Shown: positions 33,696 to 46,000 of the stretch, one piece after another
Layout: each line of letters opens with the position of its first letter
Numbering within the stretch: the stretch's first letter is position 1
Assembly (NCBI GenBank): GCA_030704615.1
Contig: CM060731.1
Coordinates: 43,586,001-43,650,000 of the forward strand
Length of the DNA stretch: 64,000 nucleotides
DNA from: Takakia lepidozioides
Taxonomy: Eukaryota; Streptophyta; Takakiopsida; Takakiales; Takakiaceae
Direction: 5' to 3'
Made by a program: the position numbers and the translations under genes
Notes under the pieces: generated by a model
The model's input: the letters and a program-made list of their open reading frames with translations, nothing else
Databases searched by the model: none
Told to the model about the DNA's origin: nothing

Positions 33696-33760
33696 GACCA
33701 GATTTGAACCGGAGACCTTTCCCTTGATATCTCTCCTCTCGAGGCTCCAACCATTGTCCC
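33696..33760 (-). repeat. tRNA-like (SINE head) sequence
   Basis: Minus strand: an A-box-like TGGTTGGAGCC and, 45 bases on, a B box in a T-arm (CCGG-TTCAAAT-CTGG). No anticodon arm or acceptor stem can be folded by eye, so it is a tRNA-derived repeat rather than a gene. Confidence 0.45.
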
Positions 33761-34285
33761 ATGAATTCCCACTTTGCTATTTTTTGGGAATTTCCAGCGA
33801 CCCAAAGTACTTGAAATTCCACATCTCCCACACCGCAGGTCCAAAAATCATGAGACCAAGCCGGTGCACTCCTCCTCATCGAGGGCTTTCCAACGGTACC
33901 AAACACCAAGGCTGGGGCCTCGCGGTTTGGGACATCTCAAATCTACAAAACAAACAAAACAAAACAAAACAAAATAAACGTCTCGCTTCATATGTTGATC
34001 ACACTAGTGCAATTGAGAAATTCTCGGACCCTAAAAACATCCTTTAAAAAGATGCTTATTGTAGAGAGAAACTACGCATCATGTTGAAGTCAACGCAGAA
34101 AATTTGGGTATTTGTGTTCAATGTAATCAAAAAACGAGATAACATAGTCCACAAAACCTAGATGGTGTGTGGATGCATAGAATTTACTACCATTGGCTGT
34201 ATGTGAAGGTTGTTGAAGGGACTTCCACTAGTGGGGACTGATCATCTCGAGTCAAGTTGGGAGCAATGGGCCCCATTCCTGACAT

Positions 34286-34483
34286 CTAGATTGGCCTCAA
34301 CAAACATGGAAAACCCAACGGGCCTTTGTAAAAGAAATAGAGCGTCAGTTTGGGGGCAATTGGAATGAGGCCAAGATGATGGAGTTGGTGGGAAGGAATT
34401 TGAAGGACAAAAGGTACCGTGCCAGAGGGGCCATGTGGAGGGCAGTGAACAAAGATGGGGCCCCAACCCAAAATGCCATATGA
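34286..34483 (+). pseudogene. Unknown coding scrap
   Basis: Open frame of 65 residues bounded by stops, with strong protein-like composition: WKTQRAFVKEIERQFGGNW, then NEAKMMELVGRNLKDKRYRAR and GAMWRAVNKDG (written in parts with overlap removed). Tryptophan spacing hints at a helix-turn-helix or transposase DNA-binding part, but I cannot name a family. No start codon. Confidence 0.3.
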
Positions 34484-35692
34484 GATCATGCAGATTTGCC
34501 CCCAGTTGTATAGTTTTCAATTTCAGTTTGTTGATGTGCATTGAGGCACGGATAACATAGGGAATATGTGTGTGATTTTACTAACCAAACTGGCATGCTT
34601 AAGTGTTGCAATAAAAAAACTGGCATTTTCACAATCACGTGAGGCAGCAACAGCAGGCCTTGAGAAGGCAAACAATACACAACTTGGGGGCCCCGTGGAG
34701 CCAAGTCTTTTGTCATTCGATTTGCAAGTCTTACTTCCCATTGTTTTTTTCATTTGTCTTCTTTCTACACTGTCAACAACATGGTGCTAATTCCGATGTA
34801 TGTAGGTCCGCAAGTTGGGAGGAGGCCATCTATAGTGGAGTATATGTACGGGAAGGACCATGGTTGGCAAGGACTCATGAATTGCATGAACCATTTAGAG
34901 GAGAGTGAAATTGAGGATATTAGTATGTTAGAAGGAATTGAGGGCTTGGGATTGGATCATAGCTTAGTTGGAACGAGTGAGGGAGGTGCTTAGAAGAATG
35001 GTCGTGACCTCAAACACTCGGAGTCATCATCCTCACAAATGACTATGGATATTGACCGAGTCTCAGGATGATTCCCTTGATAACTCCCCCAACTAGTAGA
35101 AAGAGGCTTTGCTTGTTTCAAGGATTTAGTACGAACTCTAATGTATTTACATAGCATTTCAGTTCTTTAGAATGCACCATCCTCAATTCATGAAGTTGTT
35201 CATGTCATGATATGTTGTAGTATGGATATATGACTCAGGTACATCATTGCCCATGATGGAATCAATATGAAACACCCAAAGAAATAATAAATGCAACGTT
35301 ATTCTTTAAATATTGAAAACCAAGCAGCAACGACTCCTTAGTGTCGCAGACCGCAATACCATAGCCCATTGCGACGGCTTCCCGTTGCAACACAAGGGGA
35401 CCAATGCCTCCAGAGGGCAACAACGCCTCCATTTCAACACTTTGGGGCCGCATGCCTTTCTAGCGACGCTCGGGGGTCGCAAGTTGAGGGCACCAACGCT
35501 TAAGTTGCGACGATATGGGGTCGCAACATCCATGATCTCCATGCCATTTTATTATTATTATTTTCCATAGAAACAAAAAGCTTGCGATGCCCGCTATTAT
35601 ATTAAAAACAACAAATTTGTTATATATTATAGATATTTATAATTGTTTAATTAAGTTTGGACCTACCTAGGCTAAGAATATGATAGGCATAT

Positions 35693-35719
35693 ATGTATAT
35701 ATATATATATATATATATA
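35693..35719. repeat. (TA)n microsatellite
   Basis: A run of alternating TA, about 13 units with one early G interruption. Confidence 0.85.
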
Positions 35720-35950
35720 AAATCTTCGTGTAGGTACAACACTAGACAAAAACACAAAAGTTCTCGAGTTTTGCTTCAATGGTTAGGTGTAGGTTGCATC
35801 TTTAAAGTTCAGTTTCCTACATAATGTTGCAGAGGGGACCTAAACTATTCCCTTGGTAGGTCGATCCATAAGTATTGGAATTTCGCATTTCATATTTCTC
35901 TCCACATTAAACATTTGTGATGAAGGAAAGATTCCCAATAGCTCTCCACA

Positions 35951-37861
35951 CGTGTTCGCTCAATGGAAATATTTTGTTGTCAGGTCGAGGAAGATAATCT
36001 CAGGATCCGTCCAACAAGCTGTAAAACCACGTTTCTGACTCGATGCACCTCAACACTAGTGACGATCGCACACCATAGCATGCCACCACCGAGGTATCTT
36101 ACACCGCTGATGGAAATGAGAGAACAACACAACTCGTCAGGAATTGTTGCCACCACTTTCCACTCTACGGTAGAAGGATTGTTCCTATAAAAGCATGGCG
36201 TACTTTGGCCGGATGTCAGTCACCTAGAAATAGGTGTCCGCAGTTCTCCACAACGTGTCGGTTCCCCCATATCGGATTAGGCCCTAGTTGCATGTGAGGG
36301 TTAATCGACCCAACACCACTCCTTAAATCATATGCAAGCAATCTGCCAGCCGATCCGTCATACTTGTGGGAAATTATGGCACACAGAACATCTCCGCATA
36401 ACACACTCGTTATTGTCGCGGCCTTTCGCCTTGAAGGCAGGGGGTCGGGACACAAAAGGGGTTGCCCCTGTGGTGGAGGAAGTGATAACAATAGATACGA
36501 GGGCTGAAGCACCCTTGAGTGCCTTGGGCACTCAAGGAGGCGGAGGCGCTCACTAGGTGGAACCCTGCACACCGGATTGCGGTGGGGGTGGTTCCACGAG
36601 GGGGGTGGTAGCTTAGTGGGACTTAGTGGGGGTGACATATGACTCACCATGGGGCGGAGACCTTGTGGTGGGAGTCGTAGGTAGTTTTGGGACTCATCAC
36701 GGTCCAATGGGGCCGTGGTGGGTGGGCCAAGACTCACCGCGACTCACCACCGGGAATGGAGGGTCTTCGTGGTGGTTCGCCATAAAAGGACAGTGTTGTT
36801 TGTGAAACCCCCGCGGACAGTCATAGAAGTATATATAGGGAGTAGTAACCCCGAGAATGGTGCAAGCCCGTTGGTGACCAAAAACTAGTGAGTAAATGTG
36901 CGAGCCGGAAAGCGACCAAGGTGTGGGGAGTTGTTCCGGACTGCCAACAACCAAAGCGAATTTCCACTAGGCCCAAATTGAGAGAGGGTCTTGTGGAGGA
37001 GCAAAATGGGGACCGTGATGTCCCGGTGAGCAGCCGAAACTCCGAGTTGGCCTAGCGGCCAGTTTAGGAGTTAGGCGCGCGTATCAAAGAGAGTAACTAT
37101 GACTTGAAGGGGAGCTTACCGAAGTGAGGTGCGCGACAATTATTGTATTGTCATCGTCCCTTGCAATTGCAGGCTGGTTTCCCATGTGATTCCAACAATT
37201 GGATATTGAGTCGTAAATGCTAAACTTTGGAAGAAGAGCATTTACTATAATAACCTTGTACATGCAGGTGGTGGTGGATGTATCTACTATCAAATGGAAT
37301 CGCAACCCTTTGTTGAAGATCGCAGCTGGGATGTCAAGTATGGCTGACAATTCTTTCCAGTTCTTCAACAAAGGGTTGGAGACATACAACTTCCCACCAG
37401 CTGCTGTACCCGACAGGAGGAGGATAAGACCTCCATCTGCAGCTATAATTACGTTGTGGGCGTCAATACTGACCTAGTTCGTCTCAGAAAGACCCAACTC
37501 CAGTTCAGGATGATATTGGACCTCTAACTTATGCACCCACATGGATATCATAAGCACGGATCGTGACTTTCTTTGTAACAAGAGTCATAATGTAAAACAA
37601 GTATCGATTTTCCTGACAAGAAGCTTCAGCACATAGTTTCAAGAAACCAGGATTAGTCACCAGAGAATTTCAATCCTTGCACACCGTCCGTGATCTGCAC
37701 ATGTTTACACACGCCAAGCGAAACAACACCTTTTCGATTAATTCGTTGGGCAATCTGCTCCACACCTCCTCCTCCATCCTCACGCTCTTCTGCAGACGTG
37801 CCCACAACTTCCACTGTGCCTCCATGGATTGATTGATGTAACTGATGCAATGGTATGACAA
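35951..37861 (-). pseudogene. F-box/kelch-repeat protein, split by a solo LTR
   Basis: In plants these proteins target substrates to SCF ubiquitin ligases. ATG at 37861. The F-box is EEVWSRLPNELIEKVLFRL with CRSRTVCKDWNSLV. A frame shift near 37540 leads to a second segment; an in-frame TAG sits near 37480. Kelch parts follow: LYVSNPLLKNWKELSAI (about 37385-37335), CMYKVIIVNALLPKFSIYDS with WNHMGNQP, up to DDDNTII at 37140. After the LTR insertion (36414-37138) the frame resumes with ITSVLCGDVLCAIIS, AGRLLAYDL and HVVENCGHLFLGD, then, in another frame, VEWKVVATIPDELC to about 35950. So the gene is dead by frameshifts, a stop and the insertion. Without the insertion it would be a typical single-exon F-box/kelch gene. 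Confidence 0.8.
36414..37138 (+). repeat. Solo LTR-X, copy 2, inside the F-box/kelch gene
   Basis: Ends TGTCGCG and CGCGACA are perfect inverted repeats. Flanks GTTAT (36409-36413) and ATTAT (37139-37143) form a 5-bp target duplication with one mismatch. Close match to 13101-13830 over the full length, including TATA and GGGAGTAGTAACCCC. No internal retroelement sequence flanks it, so it is a solo LTR left by recombination. Confidence 0.88.
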
Positions 37862-38464
37862 GTTCTTCAGACAACATAGGTTTATAAGAGCCTGCTACCC
37901 TATATGAATTACTGTATTATACCATATCATTCATATTACCCACATTTTTTTTTTCTTGTCTTTTTCTTTTTCAGCAAATACGTCATTTTTTATTTTTCTT
38001 TTAAATGGGAGGAACCCCTGTAATTCTTTTTTGTTTTTTTTTAATTGTTGAAAGGGGAGGAAGCCCTTGAGAGTTTTACTAATAAAGGGAGTCCTGGAAA
38101 AAATAACCAGGACACAGTGAGGCCATACGGCTTACATCTTTGGAGATCTGGTTATACCTAACTCTAACTTTTCTTGATTACTAGGGGCTTATTCAGCTAT
38201 GAGTGCATATTAATTAATTCCTGCATGGTGGTACTGCCACTTTATTAATAAATTGCAAAAAGGTGTATGATTCGTCATGAATCTATTACCAATATTGGAG
38301 CGGTGAAGTGCGTCGAGATCGGAAAGAAGTAGCCCACCATGCCAATAAATGTATGAAGACCCCTGTCTCTCAATAATTTGCAATGAACTAGATAACCAGG
38401 AGGCATCTACACATCCCAATTTCTTTTTTATGAGCCTGTTGAGCATTTGAATACTTGAAGTATA

Positions 38465-38818
38465 TCATACCAGACAAACCATTTGTAGATTTAGATGCAG
38501 GAGCGTGCGACCTTTTTCCAACGCACACATTCCAGCCACACAAGCTTTCTGCACAAACCTGTCCATCTTTGCTAGACAATCTTCAGAGACATCTGCTCCT
38601 CCAACACCTATGGTCACGCTAACTTGTAGAAATTTGTCCTCCGTTTTGCATCTGGCAGGCTTCCTCATTTGTTCAATCGGTTTCCTTGCTTCAGTCTTCT
38701 CTTCGTTCTGCGCATGTCCTCTCTTTCGCGCGATCGCCTTCAACATCGCCATCTCGCTCTTGCGTTTTTCGTATGCACTCTCTTGTTGCAACCTGATCTG
38801 TTCGTCCTTCCATACCAC
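38465..38818 (-). pseudogene. Possible HUH-endonuclease element fragment
   Basis: A 117-residue minus frame without an ATG start; TGA lies just upstream. Residues 1-50 are charged and likely coiled-coil (DEQIRLQQESAYEKRKSEM). Residues 63-113 read FLQVSVTIG, VSEDCLAKMDRFVQKAC, VAGMCALEKG and then LLHLNLQMV. A beta strand, an amphipathic helix and a His-x-Asn/His-x-Gln strand fit the order of HUH replication endonucleases (as in Replitron-type elements), with the second His apparently lost. No catalytic tyrosine part was found downstream. Family assignment is inference from motif order only. Confidence 0.3.
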
Positions 38819-38840
38819 CCATCACCCTGCATGTAGTTTT

Positions 38841-38895
38841 CTAGAACGATCGATTCTAGAACGATCGATTCTAGAACAATCGATTCTAGAATAAT
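38841..38895. repeat. 15-bp tandem repeat
   Basis: CTAGAACGATCGATT is repeated 3.7 times (one unit has CAATC in place of CGATC). The unit includes a CGATCG palindrome and reads ESIVL in one minus frame. Confidence 0.85.
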
Positions 38896-39245
38896 GGACA
38901 CAGATCGCAGCCCGCAACCCATAGGTTCACGTGCGTGAGCCATCCTCCGTTTAATACAGGTTGCCTTCCTACCGTCTTTTCTTGGATCCCTTTGTTTCTT
39001 CAAATCTTAGCATATTACCCCCCGCCCCCCTTCCCCCCTTTCATGGCTTTCTGCAAGGTTTCTTTTCCTTGCCTATTAGTTTGACTCCGTCTCCTTTTAT
39101 TTATTTAAAAATAAAAATAAAAACAGTAGCCACTGATTGAAAAATTCAGGTGATGGACGGCGTGCAACTTTCATCCAAGTCCCGTGGCTAATCTGGGCAA
39201 CAACATCTCAACGTACTTCTGTGGGTCCGAGCAACGAAGAGCAGG

Positions 39246-39253
39246 CACGTGGC
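39246..39253 (+). promoter_or_regulatory. G-box upstream of CHLH
   Basis: CACGTGGC, about 800 bp upstream of the CHLH start codon. G-boxes are bound by bZIP (HY5) and PIF factors and are common in light-regulated chlorophyll genes; use here is inferred. Confidence 0.4.
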
Positions 39254-39629
39254 GGAAAGCTTATCTAAGAGAATCCATAGAAGCGCTCTCATTGGTCCGC
39301 CCTATGCAGATATTCGGGGTCGTGATGCGGTTCTTTGCTTATCTACTGGCCAGATATTTCGCCGTGTCAGGCTTCTGCACAACATTCCCCACCACTCACA
39401 CCCTGCCACATCGTGCGGGTGCCACATTAGGGTGCTTAACCCTAATGATGCCCCGCTCTTCATTAAAGCCAGTCGTAAACTTGTAGAAGAGGTCTGTGAG
39501 AGACGTAATTAGGGTTGTTAATAGGTGGTCTCGTTAGCTGCAGCTGTGGGTGGCAGTGAGAGAAAAATATGGACCACAGGAGGGAGAGAGACAGAGAAAG
39601 GACAGGGCGTGGCTCGGTGGACGCCGCGT

Positions 39630-39658
39630 ATCCACAGCAGCCAATGGCTGCTGTGGAT
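39630..39658. promoter_or_regulatory. 14-bp inverted repeat with central CCAAT
   Basis: ATCCACAGCAGCCA and TGGCTGCTGTGGAT are perfect arms around a single A, creating a central CCAAT box. It lies about 400 bp upstream of the CHLH ATG. Confidence 0.55.
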
Positions 39659-40054
39659 GCCCCATCCGGGGTACTTTTTACCCGCCACGTCCTCAGGTCG
39701 GGCTTTGCAAACATTCCTTGTCTGCAGTCGATGTGCAGGGAGTTTAATCTCTCTCACAGCACCTGGAGTGCGAGAGATTTCCTCCACAGCTCCACAGAGT
39801 TTGTCCTTCACGTAGTCTGCAGTTGCTGTGGAGACCCAACTTGCGTTGGACCGTAGGGCATCGACTTGCATTGTGTGGGTTGTGTTTGGGTGTCTTGGTT
39901 TTCACTGTAGGTGTGTCGGGTGCTTGCGAAGAGAGGTAGAGTTTCAGTGTCATATGTGAAAGTTGCTACAGGTCGGTCTGGAGCTGGGTTTGGAGTCGAG
40001 GTTGTCATTTTCTTAGTGGCGTAGCTGGATTCAGCTAGCCAGGTGCTAAGAAAA

Positions 40055-43000
40055 ATGACGGCCGTGTCATCGTTTTCAGCCACCGTGAGCTCTTCTGCGT
40101 GTGTGGCACCTTCGTTCAGCAGGCCATCTCTGCCCCAGGGCGCTCGCATACAATGTAGAGGTAATGTTGAGTTCTTGGCGATGCCATTGTCGAAGAATTT
40201 TGTGTATGGACAGAATGAAGTTTGTTAGTGGGGGATTTTGTGCGAGAGGTTTAGAATTGAATCGGAGATGCGCCTGAATTTGTCTTGTTAGTGATATGAC
40301 CGAAAGCCGGAATGGAAGCTCTTAATGTGAATGTGGAAAGCACTCCCGTTGGTACCTCCTCTGCCCTCTTCTCTCGCCTGTCTTCAGCCGTTTCTGTAGT
40401 CCGGTGCGAGATATTTAAGCTGGGTTTTAGGTTGGGATTGTAATCTTTCTCAACGCCATTGTCTGTTGAATTGTCGTGCTCATTTTAGTAAATTTTGGTG
40501 GCCAATGTAGAGATTACAGATTAGTTTCCTAACGTCAGTTGCATTCTTTCGACAATGTTCGTTCTTCAGTGGGTGACTGGTTACGCGCAGAGTCTCGTCC
40601 AGCAGTAGGCATGCTACGGGCTCACCATCTTACTTTGATGTTGAACCTTTTCTGGCTGCAGGATCTCTTAGTGGCCTACATTGTACGTTTGAGGGGATCA
40701 GGCAAGCAAATGAAGTTGACAAACTAGGGACATCTGTGAGTCTGCAGAACTTTCTCGTATTTCTTGCAGCTGTTCTGATTAGAGTTGGGAATAAATACGC
40801 AATTGACTGATTCAGTACCTTCTATGTTCCATGGAGGCAGTCCTATCACCTTGAGTATTGAAGGGGAAGGAAGGTCAAGGATTACTCAGTTAGATCTACT
40901 ATTTGTGTGAATTGTGCAGGCTGATGCACATGGCGTATCAGCTGTGGGCCCAAAGGTTGCTAGAAAACATCACCGACAGGTTTCCCTATCCACTGTCCAG
41001 TTGTATATACCCTTCAAATTGCAAGCTACATGTCTTGATTGCTTTAAAAAGTTGGCTGGGTTCTAATTCATGTCTCATGGTAGGCTCTCGGTTAGGAAGT
41101 TATTTGCCCAGATGTTTCAGCATTGATTTACAACCTTGCACACAGGTAATCTGCCTCTGCTCTGAACTGGTACGGTACAATGGCAGGTGCCACATGCAGT
41201 TCTCGGGAATGGATTGTTCACAGCAACCAAGCCAGATGTGAGGCGCATTGTTCCAGAATCAAGGCCAGGAGTTCCTGTTGTGAAAGTGGTTTATGTAGTG
41301 TTGGAGGCGCAGTATCAGTCATCTCTGTCTGCCGCCGTGAGAAACATCAATAGAGTCAGGAATGAGGTGAGACTGGTACTATTGTTTTGCAAATTTTCCC
41401 AAAGTAATCTCTATTCAGGCCGAGGAGGAGGAAAGGGTCTCTCGCCCATCACTTCTGAATCAGTGTCCAACTAATGTGTGAGTCTCGAATCTTCAAGGCC
41501 TTGCCTCAGTCCAAGCACTACTGAGGAGCTGAGTAAGTGTTGATCAGTTTCTTTTTCGGACCTTCTATGCATGATAGGAGGCAGCAGCTTAGGTCCGGTG
41601 CTACCTTTACACAGGGATGTGCACTTGTACACGTAGTAGGTGTCTCTGGTGTACAGAAACAAGACAAATGTCTCATACCATCTTAGATTGTGATGTCAGG
41701 TGCGAGTTGAAGTTGTGGGTTACCTTGTGGAGGAGCTCCGGGACAAGGACAACTATGCCATGTTTTGCAAGGATTTGGCAGATGCCAATGTTTTCATTGG
41801 ATCATTGATTTTTGTGGAAGAATTGGCTGTGAAAGTGAAGGCTGCTGTAGAGGCTGAAAGAGACAGGCTGGATGCGGTCATAGTGTTCCCCTCCATGCCG
41901 GACGTAATGCGATTGAATAAGTTGGGTACATTTTCCATGTCTCAGTTGGGACAATCAAAGAGCGCAATTGCTCAGTTCATGAGAAGGAAAAGAAAGGAAA
42001 ATGTAGGTGGGTTTGAGGAAGGCATGTTGAAGCTTATTCGGACACTCCCAAAGGTACTGAAGTACCTCCCCACTGACAAGGCCCAGGATGCCCGAAACTT
42101 CATGATGAGCCTCCAGTTCTGGCTAGGTGGGTCACCAGAAAATCTTGAGAATTTCCTGGTTATGATATCCAATGCCTATGTGCCATCCCTCAAGGGGAAG
42201 AAACTGCAGTTCAATGACCCAGTGTTGTTTTTGGACACCGGAATCTGGCACCCTCTGGCTCCCTCTATGTATGATGATGTGAAAGAGTACTTAAATTGGT
42301 ATGTCACAAGGCGAGATGCAAACCCAAAGCTCAAACATCCTGATGCTCCTACTGTGGGTCTGATTCTTCAACGGAGCCACATTGTTACTGGTGATGATGG
42401 ACATTACGCCGCAGTGGTTATGGAACTTGAGGCCAGGGGCTCAAAAGTGGTGCCCATTTTTGCAGGTGGGTTGTAATGTTGTCTGTTTTGGATGTCCATG
42501 CAGTGCCTTCGTCCTCCCTGAGGCACTCTCTGCATATGAAAAGACTGATGTTAACAAAGCGAGTCTTTATCCATCTGTTCTTGATAGTAAAAACTGAGAC
42601 TGGATTTCTCATGAAATGACAGGTAGTCAAGCATCACCTTTGAACACCTCTGTCTGTGCATGCCTCTCTCATGTGCAGGTGGACTTGACTTCTCGAATCC
42701 TGTTGAGCGATTCTTCTATGATCCTATCACGAGACAGTCTCTCGTGCAATCAGTGGTTTCACTAACAGGATTTGCATTGGTCGGAGGTCCTGCAAGCCAG
42801 GACCACCCAAAGGCTATTCAAGCTCTTCAAAAGTTGAATGTCCCCTACATGGTGGGTCTTCCCTTGGTTTTCCAGACAACAGAAGAATGGCTTGAAAGTA
42901 CGTTGGGGCTACACCCTATCCAGGTGGCACTTCAAGTTGCCCTGCCTGAACTGGATGGAGGGTTGGAGCCAATAGTTTTCTCTGGCCGTGACAGCCGTAC

Positions 43001-46000
43001 AGGTGTGTATGTGTGTATGTGTCTCTTTCTGTCCCAGAGCCCCTCTCATTGTACCTTAAATTGCATATTAGTCACCGTCAGCGCCTGCGATGTTGATGTT
43101 GATTTGGTGTTCTATTTTGTGTATACAGGTAAATCACATGCACTGCACGACCGAGTAGAACAGCTTTGCACACGAGCAATCAAGTGGGCTGATCTCAAGA
43201 TTAAACCCAAGGTATGGTCCAAGTCCAGGACACCCATCATTGCCCTTGTTGCGACGTTTCTCTTTCTATAACTGTAATTTGCCGACGCCACACTCATGTG
43301 GTTGACTAACGATGCTGACAGACCAGATTGCATCTCGGTCTTGGTGTACAACTGACTGTGTAATGGTAGGCAAGGTAAAATTTGACAATGCATTTCCAAG
43401 CTGATGCCTGTTAATCAACTCTATGGTTCCAGGCGGAAAAGAAGCTGGCCATCACTGTCTTTAGCTTCCCACCGGACAAGGGGAACGTGGGTACGGCTGC
43501 GTACTTGAATGTTTTCTCATCTATCTACAGTGTGTTGAAAGAGTTGAAGGCAGATGGGTACAATGTGGAAGGTCTGCCAGAGAACTCTGAGGCACTCATA
43601 GAGGAGATTATTCATGACAAAGAAGCCAAATTCAGTAGCCCAGATCTGAACATTGCCTACAGAATGCCAGTCCGGGAATATGAGCGTCTCACTCCTTATG
43701 CAAAAGCACTGGAGGAGAGCTGGGGAAAGGCTCCAGGGACTCTGAATTCTGATGGCCAAAACCTGATAGTCTATGGCAAGCAGTTTGGCAATGTGTTCAT
43801 CGGCGTGCAGCCAACTTTTGGTTATGAGGGTGATCCGATGCGCCTTCTCTTCTCTAAATCTGCCAGCCCTCACCATGGCTTTGCGGCCTATTACACCTTC
43901 CTGGAGAAAATATTTGGTGCAGATGCTGTGCTGCATTTTGGAACCCATGGGTCCTTGGAGTTCATGCCAGGAAAGCAGGTAACATATTGTTTAGATTGAC
44001 ATGGTCTAATCAGGTTGTTATCAAATTATCTTGAAGTTTTACTTACCTACTCGCTCACATTTGGGATTGCATATTTGTTCAGGCTGCATTTTTGGACGTT
44101 ATTCTTTGCCGCATATATATTAGCCATGTGCAGGAGGCTCCTTCCTTGGCTGTTGAACAGCATGTCTATTGCAGTGTCTGAGTTGCTGTGGCTGCTGAAT
44201 GTAGCGGTCATATTTCTTCTGACATTATGTGAAACTTGCAGGTTGGTATGAGCGATATTTGTTACCCCGATAGTTTGATTGGCAATATTCCCAACATCTA
44301 CTACTATGCAGCAAACAATCCTTCGGAGGCTACTATAGCCAAGCGCCGGAGTTACGCCAACACCATCAGCTACCTCACTCCCCCAGCTGAAAATGCTGGT
44401 CTGTACAAGGGCCTGAAGCAGCTTAGTGAGCTTATCTCTTCCTATCAGTCTCTCAAAGATTCTGGCCGGGGTCCTCAAATTGTGAGTAGCATTATCAGCA
44501 CTGCAAAGCAATGTAACCTTGACAAGGATGTCGTGTTACCGGAAGAAGGTGCGGAGCTAACATCAGAGGAGCGGGACAGTGTGGTTGGGAAGGTCTATGG
44601 AAAGTTGATGGAAATAGAATCCCGGCTGCTGCCTTGTGGCCTTCACGTTATTGGTGAACCCCCAAGTGCAGAGGAAGCCGTTGCCACATTGGTGAACATT
44701 GCAGCTATTGACCGACCCGAAGATGATATTTTTGGGTTGCCTGGAATCTTAGCAGGCTCTCTGGGTCGTGAGATTGAGGACATCTACAGGAGCAGTGACC
44801 GCGGGGTCCTGTCCGATGTGATGCTTTTAAATGATATCACTCAGACATGCAGGCTTGCAGTAGGGGCATTTGTTGACAGGACGACCAACAAGGCTGGGCA
44901 GGTTGGTGTCCACTTGGCTTATGACTGACTTACTCCAAATTCAATGGGTTTGGATTGGCTTGTGGGATAAATGCTGTTGGTTGATTGGTTGGGGTATCTA
45001 GTATCACTCACTTCCAGGAGTCAGATTTGTCCAACAAATCTTTCTGTTGTGGAAATTCTGTGACAAAGAGACACAAGATGACACCTCATTTCAGTAACTT
45101 GAGGTGTATGACTAGTAGTTATGTTTTTCTCTCTCTGCTTCATGATGGGTGACCCCTATCTCTAAATAAGGAACAAATATCACTATGCAGGTGGTGGAGG
45201 TTGCTGAGAGACTCGGCAACTTGTTTGGGCTGGGGCGGAAAGAGCCGTGGATTGAGGTGTTGCAGAAGACACAGTTCAAGAAAGCTGACGAAGGAAAGCT
45301 CCGGACCTTGTTTGAGTTTTTGGCCTTCTGTTTGAAACAGGTGAGCATCTCAATGAGTGAGCATGACGAAGTTGCAAACTGTTGGTTATGTGGTAGGCAG
45401 ATCTAGATGAATCAGAAGTAGTAGATATGAACAGTGATCCTTAACATTCTTATGGTATGCAAAGTAATATTTGTTAAGAGGAACAGGTGCTTGGAAAGTA
45501 TCTGTTTGTTCTAACTATTTCTCAATATTTTAAATAGGTGATTGCTGACAACGAGCTTGGGAGCCTGAAACAAGCTTTGGAAGGCAAATATGTTGAACCT
45601 GGACCAGGTGGTGACCCGATTCGAAACCCAAAGGTGCTGCCCACTGGGAAGAACATTCATGCATTGGATCCACAAGCTATTCCAACTGCAGCAGCCCTGC
45701 AGAGTGCCAAGGTTGTGGTTGAACGCTTGCTAGAGCGTCAGAGAATAGAAAATGATGGGAAGTATCCAGAAACCATTGCCTTGGTTCTCTGGGGAACTGA
45801 CAATATCAAGACCTATGGAGAGTCACTCGCCCAGGTATGTATCCTCCAAACAGTAATAACGTCATGTCTTAGCACCTCCTAAAGTTTATTTTTTTGTTTC
45901 TCCTTGTTTGAGGGCCATGCATTCTCTGTATATCCTGCATTCTTCTATCCCACAAGCTCTTTCAGCTTTCCATGGACATTATTTCTTTCTTTCTCTTTCT

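Larger units (their letters stand above)
32151..35950. other. Repeat-rich intergenic DNA, no intact gene
   Basis: Holds the LSM6 promoter side, a short tandem duplication (32716-32797), duplicated GCCGTTGGCCCAAG blocks (33530-33646), related blocks at about 33455-33510 and 34003-34065 (CACTAGT..TTGAGA..TTCTCGGACCCTAAAAA type), a tRNA-like B box (33700), an AAACA-type run (33950-33980), an unknown coding scrap (34286-34483), another open frame (34754-34993), clustered GTCGCAA/GTTGCGA words (35335-35530) and a (TA)n microsatellite (35693-35719). Confidence 0.45.

Noticed and set aside
36216-36737. 173-residue minus frame
   Set aside because: A chance fusion of antisense LTR-X sequence with the real kelch tail of the F-box/kelch pseudogene.
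39184-39871. Several open frames on both strands just upstream of CHLH
   Set aside because: No family motifs, mutually overlapping, and better read as CHLH promoter and 5' UTR.
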